Source of the DNA: Aquimarina sp.
GTDB lineage: Bacteria; Bacteroidota; Bacteroidia; Flavobacteriales; Flavobacteriaceae
Direction of reading: 5' to 3'
DNA length: 5,322 nt
Assembly (NCBI GenBank): GCA_020628975.1
Contig: JAHDEF010000129.1
Coordinates: 1-5,322 of the forward strand
Of the stretch, positions 1 through 4,544 are shown in pieces; position 1 is the stretch's first letter, and each line of letters begins with the position of its first letter. The position numbers were made by a program, and so were the translations under genes. Below the pieces are notes generated by a model. That model ran no database searches, was not told where the DNA came from, and worked only from the letters and a program-made list of their open reading frames with translations.

Positions 1-114
1 ACTTTCGTTATCCTTTTCATCTTAAAGAAAACTATCGGATTGAGAGTTTCTGAAAAAGAAGAAATTGAAGGATTAGATGTTCATGAACACGGAATGTCTG
101 CATTCAACGAGTAA
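1..114 (+). CDS. amt: Ammonium transporter (Amt family), C-terminal end only
   Basis: This is the last 37 codons plus TAA of an ammonium channel gene whose 5' part lies before the window. The visible peptide holds the end of the last membrane helix, then a basic turn (LKKTIGLRVSEKEE) and the cytoplasmic tail motif EGLDVHEHGMSAF. That tail (GLDxxEHG) is typical of Amt/AmtB proteins and in characterised members couples the subunits of the trimer and takes part in PII binding. Over 35 aligned residues, 22 are identical to the end of the complete transporter at 1170-2408, so the two are paralogues in tandem on the same strand. A strong intrinsic terminator follows 23 bases after the stop, so this transcription unit ends here. 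The family call is secure from the tail and the paralogue. Substrate and regulation are inferred from the family. Confidence 0.9.
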   Translation, partial: TFVILFILKKTIGLRVSEKEEIEGLDVHEHGMSAFNE

Positions 115-137
115 CAAAAACAATTACTATATATAAG

Positions 138-170
138 AAAAGGCTACTCAAATTGAGTAGCCTTTTTTTT
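138..170 (+). terminator. Intrinsic terminator after the upstream amt gene
   Basis: A perfect 10-bp stem (AGGCTACTCA at 141-150 with TGAGTAGCCT at 154-163) closes a 3-nt loop and is followed by an eight-base T run (163-170). The A run at 138-140 can extend the stem. It stands directly after the stop codon of the partial ammonium transporter. Confidence 0.9.
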
Positions 171-211
171 GTTACCTTAGAAATATTATCGAAACTTAAA
201 CATATTAACTA

Positions 212-412
212 ATGTCATTCAAAAATGCAACTGCTCTAGCTTTAATAGGAAGTTTACTTATAACCGCAGTACAGGCTGGCTATTTTATAAATGGACTACA
301 AGACCCGTGGATGATGCTAGGAATAAAATCTTACATTTTTGATCTTGGCTATTTAATTGGCTCCGCTTTGTTAACTATGTTTTTTTATGCGCTTTACCAG
401 AAACAACCTTAG
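212..412 (+). CDS. Small two-helix membrane protein, unknown function
   Basis: This 66-residue protein is not one I recognise. It has two hydrophobic stretches that look like membrane helices, roughly residues 6-26 and 41-62. They are joined by a short polar and aromatic loop (NGLQDPWMMLG), and the C-terminus is short and basic (QKQP). There is no cleavable signal peptide or catalytic motif. ATG at 212 is the only reasonable start and has no Shine-Dalgarno sequence, as is usual in Bacteroidota. The gene lies 41 bases after a strong terminator and 315 bases before glnK, so it is probably its own transcription unit, not part of either ammonium cluster. Small two-helix proteins of this size are common in flavobacterial genomes. 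Coding status is likely but rests only on the clean hydrophobic pattern. Confidence 0.6.
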   Translation: MSFKNATALALIGSLLITAVQAGYFINGLQDPWMMLGIKSYIFDLGYLIGSALLTMFFYALYQKQP

Positions 413-727
413 TAATGCAATCGCTTATATTTTTTTACGTTGATGTTTTAAAAAACATTTCAAGAATAATTATGAATATATGTGACCAGTAATAAAATTT
501 TCAGTTCCGTAATTCATCTTTAAATCTTTTATTCTGCAGGTTTTCAGCTTTAGCCTTTTTTTCATCAATATAACTTGAGATATATTACATGAGCTTTCAA
601 ATATTCAGTAACTATACTCATTAAGAAGAGGTGTTTATTAATTCTGCTTAAATCTCAATATATTAAGAACTATTTTTTTTATTATTCAACAAACATTCAT
701 TATTTTCATAAAAATAATATTAAAAAC
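413..727. other. 315-base AT-rich intergenic region upstream of glnK
   Basis: I see no convincing gene here. It is very AT-rich and contains a weak palindrome at 443-458 (ATGTTTT/AAAACAT), an eight-T run at 673-680, and an AT-only hairpin at 699-718 just before glnK. No sigma-54 type GGC...TTGC promoter and no clear TAnnTTTG element were found, although glnK must be transcribed from somewhere in this stretch. On the minus strand a 27-codon open stretch (501-584) without a start codon has a coding-like composition and may be a gene remnant or chance. Confidence 0.5.
699..718 (+). repeat. AT-only inverted repeat just upstream of glnK
   Basis: ATTATTTT (699-706) and AAAATAAT (711-718) are perfect 8-base arms around a CATA loop, ending 9 bases before the glnK start. 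It could be a leader hairpin or an operator-like palindrome, but with only A and T in the arms chance is a real explanation. Confidence 0.35.
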
Positions 728-1066
728 ATGAAAAAAATAGAAGCCATCATTCGTAGGTCGAAATACAGAGCCGTTAGAGATGCTTTACATGCCAAGGGAA
801 TTAATTTTTTTTCTTATTGGGATGTAACAGGTATCGGTAACGAAAAACAAGGAAAAGTATATCGTGGTATTAGTTACAGCACCAGTGATATTCAACGAAG
901 GGTATTATCAATCGTGGTAAATAACGATTTTGAACAAATAGCTATTGACATCATTTTAGACGTCGCCCAAACAGGCGAAATTGGTGATGGTAAAATATTT
1001 GTTTCAGATATTAAGGAAGCCTATCGCATAAGAACGGGTGATAAAGGTGGTGAAACCTTAGGCTAA
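728..1066 (+). CDS. glnK: Nitrogen regulatory protein PII (GlnK type)
   Basis: This 112-residue protein has the normal PII length. PII trimers sense ATP/ADP and 2-oxoglutarate and bind partners such as Amt channels with the T-loop. Visible signatures are the N-terminal strand KKIEAIIRRSK, a T-loop at about residues 37-54 with YRGISY, the B-loop TGEIGDGKIF (82-91) and the C-loop RIRTGD (100-105). Tyr50 matches the tyrosine that is uridylylated in enterobacterial PII (Tyr51). The T-loop is one residue shorter than in E. coli GlnK, and the usual Gln39 position reads Glu39 in an ungapped alignment, though Gln41 could take its place with a gap. The adjacent amt gene begins 103 bases downstream, the widespread glnK-amt linkage, so control of that transporter is the likely role. 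ATG at 728 gives the correct family N-terminus. The family call is secure; the glnK name follows from the amt linkage. Confidence 0.95.
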   Translation: MKKIEAIIRRSKYRAVRDALHAKGINFFSYWDVTGIGNEKQGKVYRGISYSTSDIQRRVLSIVVNNDFEQIAIDIILDVAQTGEIGDGKIFVSDIKEAYRIRTGDKGGETLG

Positions 1067-1087
1067 ATAACTCATAATATTAAACTT

Positions 1088-1118
1088 AAGTTTCTTTCGA
1101 TAATTTCGGAAGAAACTT
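1088..1118 (+). promoter_or_regulatory. Hairpin in the glnK-amt gap
   Basis: AAGTTTCTTTC (1088-1098) and GGAAGAAACTT (1108-1118) form an 11-bp stem with one G-U pair and a 9-nt loop. It is followed by a short T stretch (to 1120), 22 bases after the glnK stop. It could be a weak terminator or attenuator that lowers amt expression relative to glnK, or an mRNA processing or stability element. The 3' arm runs into AACTTTTG (1114-1121), one mismatch from the Bacteroidota -7 consensus TAnnTTTG, so a separate amt promoter is also possible, although I found no good -33 TTG. Confidence 0.5.
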
Positions 1119-1169
1119 TTGCATTTACACTAACGTCAAAAAATTCAACAACTTCCTAATTAATTTAAT

Positions 1170-2408
1170 ATGAATTCATTACTTACAACTAACAATGTAT
1201 GGATGATGCTGTGTACTGCATTAGTATTTTTTATGCATTTAGGGTTTTCTTTTTTAGAAATTGGTTTAACACGCCAAAAGAATACTATTAATATATTATT
1301 TAAAAATGTATTTATAATTTGTGTAGGACTCCTCCTCTACTGCCTCGTTGGCTTCAACTTAATGTATCCTGGTGATTTTAACGGGTGGCTTGGTTTTGCG
1401 GGCATTGGATTAGATAGTCCTAAAACAGCTGAAGGTTTACTTGACCTTACTTATAACGAAGGCTATACGTACTGGACAGACTTTCTTTTTCAAGGCATGT
1501 TTGCTGCTACAGCTGCTACTATAGTATCAGGTGCGGTAGCTGAACGTATCAAGCTAGTACCCTTTATGATTTTTACCATTATTTACGTGGGCTTAGTATA
1601 TCCTATCGTTGGTTCTTGGAAATGGGGCGCTGGTTGGTTAGATCGCTTAGAAATTCCATTTTATGACTTTGCGGGTTCTACGTTGGTACATTCTGTAGGT
1701 GGATGGGCTGCTTTGATTGCTGTTGCCTTACTCGGTGCTCGTATAGGAAAGTTTGATGAAAACGGAAAACTCAACGCAATACCAGGACATAACATTCCTT
1801 TAGCAGCAGCAGGTGTGCTAATACTTTGGTTAGGATGGTTTGGTTTTAACGGAGGGTCTGTTTTATCAGCTGATCCAGGCTTAACCTCGTTAGTATTAGT
1901 AACCACATCATTAGCCGCAGCCGCTGGTGGTGTTTCTTGTTTTTTAGTATCTACTATAGCTTATAAAAATTACGATTTAACCATGTTTCTAAATGGTATA
2001 CTAGGCGGATTGGTAGGAATTACAGCTGGAGCTGATGTTATGTCTCCAACTGATGCAATTTTAATCGGTAGTATTGCTGGGGCTTTAATTGTTGCAGGAA
2101 TTGCTTTAGTGGATCGTTTAAAATTAGATGACCCTGTTGGTGCCATTGCTGTGCATTTAATTTGTGGAATATGGGGAACCCTTGCCGTAGGCTTATTTGG
2201 AAGCTTAGCGGGTGTTGACCAGCTAATTTCTCAGCTTATAGGTATTGGTACTATTGGTATTACTTGCTCTATTGCTGCTTTCGTTATTATTTACACTATT
2301 AAGAAAATTTCAGGAATACGTGTTTCTGAAGAAGAAGAAATGGAAGGTCTAGATGTACACGAGCATGCTATGGAAGCTTATTTTGATTTTCGAAAAAACG
2401 AACATTAA
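1170..2408 (+). CDS. amt: Ammonium transporter (Amt/AmtB family)
   Basis: This complete 412-residue inner-membrane channel carries out uptake of ammonium. It has about 11 membrane helices and the family hallmarks. GAVAERIK lies at 121-128, and the pore-gate Phe pair corresponds to Phe111 and Phe226. DFAGSTLVH carries Asp166 and the first pore histidine His174, WFGFNGGS is at 223-230, and DDPVGAIAVH carries the second histidine His329. The tail EEEEMEGLDVHEHAMEAY (387-404) is the conserved cytoplasmic end. The first helix reads LGFSFLEIGLTRQKN where E. coli AmtB has an FYGGL-type motif, which places it in a different Amt branch. No cleavable signal peptide is obvious. It lies 103 bases after glnK on the same strand and is most likely blocked by that PII protein when nitrogen is plentiful. 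It is a paralogue of the partial transporter at 1-114. ATG at 1170 gives the expected short periplasmic N-terminus; no Shine-Dalgarno sequence is seen. Confidence 0.97.
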   Translation: MNSLLTTNNVWMMLCTALVFFMHLGFSFLEIGLTRQKNTINILFKNVFIICVGLLLYCLVGFNLMYPGDFNGWLGFAGIGLDSPKTAEGLLDLTYNEGYTYWTDFLFQGMFAATAATIVSGAVAERIKLVPFMIFTIIYVGLVYPIVGSWKWGAGWLDRLEIPFYDFAGSTLVHSVGGWAALIAVALLGARIGKFDENGKLNAIPGHNIPLAAAGVLILWLGWFGFNGGSVLSADPGLTSLVLVTTSLAAAAGGVSCFLVSTIAYKNYDLTMFLNGILGGLVGITAGADVMSPTDAILIGSIAGALIVAGIALVDRLKLDDPVGAIAVHLICGIWGTLAVGLFGSLAGVDQLISQLIGIGTIGITCSIAAFVIIYTIKKISGIRVSEEEEMEGLDVHEHAMEAYFDFRKNEH

Positions 2409-2476
2409 AAATTACATGCTAGAGTCGATTACCTTGAGGCAAGCCTTGGGGAAATAAATCTACTAGCGTTGCAAAT

Positions 2477-2510
2477 AAAAGAAGGCTACTTAATAAGGTG
2501 GCCTTCTTTT
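2477..2510 (+). terminator. Intrinsic terminator after glnK-amt
   Basis: AAAAGAAGGCTACT (2477-2490) pairs with GGTGGCCTTCTTTT (2497-2510) as a 14-bp stem with two G-U pairs and a TAATAA loop, and the 3' arm ends in four T. The A run on the left arm means it might also stop transcription from the other side. It separates the ammonium unit from mnmE. Confidence 0.85.
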
Positions 2511-2543
2511 GTTAGTTTTAGCCCTTGCTATATATTAACTTTG
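2509..2543 (+). promoter_or_regulatory. Candidate Bacteroidota promoter of mnmE
   Basis: TAACTTTG at 2536-2543 is an exact match to the -7 element TAnnTTTG known from Flavobacterium. A TTG at 2509-2511 could serve as the -33 element, but the gap is 24 bases, one more than the usual 17-23. Transcription would begin within a few bases of the ATG at 2548, so the message would be leaderless or nearly so. The -7 match and its place right after a terminator are the support. Confidence 0.5.
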
Positions 2544-3489
2544 CCATATGATTGTACAACAAAATGATACTATAGTTGCTTTAGCAACCGCATCTGGTGC
2601 TGGAGCAGTGGCGATAATTCGTGTTTCTGGGGCTAAAGCTTTTGAAATTGTTGCTGAAATTTTTAACGCAAAAAGCGGTAAAAATATATGTTCTGAGGCT
2701 TCTCACACGATTCATTTTGGACATATTACTGACGGGAAAAAGATTTTAGATGAAGTGCTCGTTTCTCTATTTAAAAACCCTCGATCCTACACTGGCGAAG
2801 ATGTGGTAGAGATTAACTGTCACGGAAGTTCGTACATTCAACAAGAAATTTTACAGCTATTATTACGTAATGGCTGTCGTTTGGCAGAAGCAGGAGAGTT
2901 TACCTTACGTGCTTTTTTAAACGGAAAAATGGATTTAAGTCAAGCCGAAGCTGTTGCTGATTTAATTGCTAGCGATAGTGAGGCTGCTCATAAAATAGCC
3001 ATTCAACAAATGCGGGGTGGTTTTAGTAATGAAATTAAGTTTTTAAGAGGTGAATTACTAAACTTTGCTTCTCTTTTAGAATTAGAGTTAGACTTTGCCG
3101 AAGAAGATGTTGAATTTGCCGATCGTACCGAGTTTATTACACTTCTTGCCAAAATCGAGATTACATTAAAGCGTCTTATCGATTCTTTTGCGATCGGAAA
3201 TGTGATTAAGCAAGGAATTCCTGTTGCTATTGTTGGTGCTCCCAACGCTGGTAAATCGACCCTACTGAATGCTTTATTAAACGAAGAAAGAGCTATTGTT
3301 TCTGAAATTGCCGGTACTACCCGTGATACTATTGAAGATGATATCAATATCGGCGGGCTACGTTTTCGCTTTATAGATACAGCCGGAATTCGTGAAACTT
3401 CAGATACTATTGAATCTATTGGTATCGAAAAGACCTTTGAAAAGATCAATCAAGCGCAGGTGGTTTTGTACTTAGTTGATAGTTCCGAT

Positions 3490-3524
3490 GAATTCAGAAT
3501 TCAGAATTCAGAATTCAGAATTGA
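3490..3524 (+). repeat. Heptanucleotide tandem repeat (GAATTCA) inside mnmE
   Basis: Four perfect GAATTCA units (3490-3517) are followed by one with a single change (GAATTGA, 3518-3524). They encode EFRIQNSEFRIE in the variable segment between G3 and G4 of the GTPase domain. Because 7 is not a multiple of 3, gain or loss of one unit shifts the reading frame. Confidence 0.95.
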
Positions 3525-3586
3525 GATAGAGCAAATTAAAAACAAGTATCCATTAAAGCCTCTTATAATTATTCTTAATAAAGTAG

Positions 3587-3601
3587 ATCAAATTTCTTGA
3601 A
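3587..3601 (+). other. mnmE: Frameshift site in mnmE
   Basis: The upstream frame reads NKVDQIS and then TGA at 3598-3600. The frame one base later is closed by TAG at 3584-3586 but open from there to the mnmE stop, so the change must fall between these points. Removing one T of TCTTGAA (3597/3598) gives NKVDQISEIQAIKNN, which is smooth and family-like. The base lies inside a perfect palindrome, CTTGAA-A-TTCAAG (3596-3608). Confidence 0.85.
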
Positions 3602-3993
3602 ATTCAAGCGATCAAAAATAACCTTACTGAAATAAAAAATATTAGCTTGATTTCCTTATCTGCTAAGGAAAAAACAGGAATTTCTGATCTTACGGATCAA
3701 TTATTGAGCTTTGTAAATAGTGGACAGCTTCGAAATGATGAAACCATTGTCACAAATTCTCGTCACTACGATTCTTTGATAAAATCCTTAGAAGAAATTC
3801 AAAAGGTACAAGAAGGGATGCAAATGGGACTTTCAGGAGATCTTATGGCAATTGACCTTCGGGAAGGGCTATATCATTTAGGAAATATTACTGGAGAAGT
3901 TACTAATGATGAATTACTTGGGAATATTTTTTCTTCGTTTTGTATTGGGAAGTAGCATATATTAATGTTACTTAATTGAAAATCCCAAATACG

Positions 3994-4036
3994 CTATTTT
4001 ACTGACATTTACACTAAAATAGTTTTATCAAAACTA
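3994..4036. repeat. Two overlapping inverted repeats downstream of mnmE
   Basis: CTATTTTA (3994-4001) and TAAAATAG (4015-4022) are perfect 8-base arms with a 13-base spacer. Overlapping its right arm, TAGTTTT (4020-4026) and AAAACTA (4030-4036) form a second perfect palindrome with a 3-base centre. They could be an AT-rich terminator for mnmE (TTTT follows the first hairpin) or recombinase or regulator binding sites. Both are AT-rich, so chance cannot be excluded. Confidence 0.45.
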
Positions 4037-4055
4037 AGTAATATTAAGTAATATT
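4035..4055. repeat. 10-base tandem direct repeat
   Basis: TAAGTAATAT occurs twice head to tail (4035-4044 and 4045-4054), with the next T also matching. It is non-coding and lies between the inverted repeats and the next tandem pair. Confidence 0.8.
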
Positions 4056-4064
4056 CATATAAAA

Positions 4065-4086
4065 TTTGTTCTTTATTTGTTCTTTA
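4065..4086. repeat. 11-base tandem direct repeat
   Basis: TTTGTTCTTTA occurs as two perfect adjacent copies (4065-4075 and 4076-4086). The second copy shares its final A with the following hairpin. Paired direct repeats about one helical turn apart are typical of binding sites for recombinases or their accessory factors; the protein that binds is unknown. Confidence 0.8.
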
Positions 4087-4109
4087 GCTTTCTATTAGAA
4101 TAGAAAGCT
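4086..4109. repeat. Perfect 11-base-arm palindrome
   Basis: AGCTTTCTATT (4086-4096) and AATAGAAAGCT (4099-4109) are exact reverse complements around a 2-base centre. As RNA this would be a strong hairpin, but only a loose T stretch (TTATATTTA) follows, so it is a poor terminator. A dyad operator for the downstream regulator or a structural attachment-site element fits at least as well. Confidence 0.75.
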
Positions 4110-4118
4110 TTATATTTA

Positions 4119-4184
4119 TGTACAAATGGAAACATAACTTTACAATATTTTACACTATTTAACTTTTATTTACATCAGTTTACA
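4119..4184 (+). promoter_or_regulatory. TTTACA hexamers in 10-base register before the HTH gene
   Basis: TTTACA occurs at 4139, 4149, 4169 and 4179, so the starts are 10, 20 and 10 bases apart. TGTACA at 4119 is in the same register with one mismatch, and the slots at 4129 and 4159 are degenerate. The last copy abuts the ATG at 4185. Sites on one face of the helix would suit cooperative binding by the HTH protein encoded next, by the integrase arm domain, or by a host factor. TTTACA is not rare in this AT-rich DNA, so the spacing is the signal. Confidence 0.45.
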
Positions 4185-4544
4185 ATGAGTTCAAATATTC
4201 GACTTTTGAAGGTTTGTCAAGAATGTGGCAAAGAGTTTATTGCAAAAACTACTGTAACTAAGAACTGTTCTAACATCTGTGCGAAAAGAGCTTGGAAAAA
4301 AAGGCAACGAGAAAAAAAAATAGAAACAGCTATTGAAAGCGAAAAGAAAGTAATATCACAAGAAATAAAAAATCCAGAATTATCTCAAAAAGAGATTTTA
4401 TCTATTAAAGAAACTTGCAATTATATAGGTATTAGCCGTCCCACATTTTACAAACTTGTAAAAGCAGGAACTTTACAAATAACTAGATATGGAGGTAGGG
4501 TATTTATTTCTAGAAATGAGATTAAAAAAGCCTTTAATATATGA
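4185..4544 (+). CDS. Zinc-ribbon plus helix-turn-helix protein, probable excisionase or element regulator
   Basis: This 119-residue protein has two parts. Residues 11-32 hold four cysteines spaced C-x2-C-x13-C-x3-C (CQECGKEF...CSNIC), a likely zinc-binding knuckle. It is followed by a strongly basic and acidic linker (about 33-70), probably helical. Residues 71-117 form a MerR/excisionase-type helix-turn-helix: ILSIKETCNYIGISRPTFYK, then the wing GTLQITRYGGRVFISRNEI. That type serves as recombination directionality factors and small regulators in Bacteroidota mobile elements. The gene overlaps the integrase by ATGA (4541-4544), so the two are co-transcribed and probably translationally coupled. 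The repeat-rich region upstream offers candidate binding sites. ATG at 4185 is the chosen start; no Shine-Dalgarno sequence is seen. The DNA-binding role is clear, while the excisionase role is inferred from context. Confidence 0.8.
   Translation: MSSNIRLLKVCQECGKEFIAKTTVTKNCSNICAKRAWKKRQREKKIETAIESEKKVISQEIKNPELSQKEILSIKETCNYIGISRPTFYKLVKAGTLQITRYGGRVFISRNEIKKAFNI

Larger units (their letters stand above)
2548..3955 (+). pseudogene. mnmE: tRNA modification GTPase MnmE (TrmE), frame broken by a +1 shift
   Basis: MnmE acts with MnmG in the cytoplasm to place the (carboxymethyl)aminomethyl group on U34 of certain tRNAs. The first frame gives 350 residues ending in TGA at 3598. Dropping one T at 3597/3598 joins it to the rest and yields about 468 residues, the normal family length. 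The N-terminal domain (1-120) includes SYTGEDVVEINCHG and AEAGEFTLRAFLNGK. The G domain shows G1 GAPNAGKST (230-238), G2 GTTRDT (256-261), G3 DTAGIRET (277-284), G4 NKVD (344-347) and, after the shift, G5 SAK (371-373). The C-terminus is the invariant FCIGK, whose cysteine is catalytic in the family. Because both sides of the break are well conserved, this is either a sequencing or assembly error or a very recent mutation. If real, the protein would end before G5 and lack the C-terminal catalytic end. A 7-base tandem repeat lies in the coding sequence at 3490-3524. Confidence 0.93.

Noticed and set aside
443..458. Palindrome ATGTTTT/AAAACAT as a terminator for the small membrane protein
   Set aside because: The arms are only 7 bases and almost all A/T, and no T run follows the stem.
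1661..1906. 81-codon open frame on the minus strand
   Set aside because: It lies wholly inside amt, whose conserved motifs (DFAGSTLVH, WFGFNGG) are on the plus strand. The peptide has no recognisable features.
2409..2476. Short peptide or RNA gene between amt and its terminator
   Set aside because: Only small chance pairings (for example CTTG-AGG-CAAG) and no start with a sensible frame. It reads as ordinary 3' untranslated sequence.
3003..3449. 148-codon open frame on the minus strand
   Set aside because: It lies opposite the G domain of mnmE, where GAPNAGKST, GTTRDT and DTAGIRET are coded on the plus strand. The Ser/Ile-rich antisense peptide is a shadow.
3592..3601. Programmed +1 frameshift in mnmE like that of release factor 2
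   Set aside because: A UGA does follow, but the preceding codon UCU would have to slip to CUU, a poor re-pairing. There is no stimulatory upstream element, and programmed shifting is not known for MnmE.
3647..3955. Separate 102-residue gene starting at TTG
   Set aside because: It is the C-terminal part of MnmE (SAK, FCIGK) after the frameshift, not an independent gene. The frame is open upstream to 3587.
3956..4184. CRISPR array or tRNA gene in the repeat-rich stretch
   Set aside because: The repeats are short, of different sequence and directly adjacent, without unique spacers of constant length. No cloverleaf or T-loop sequence was found.
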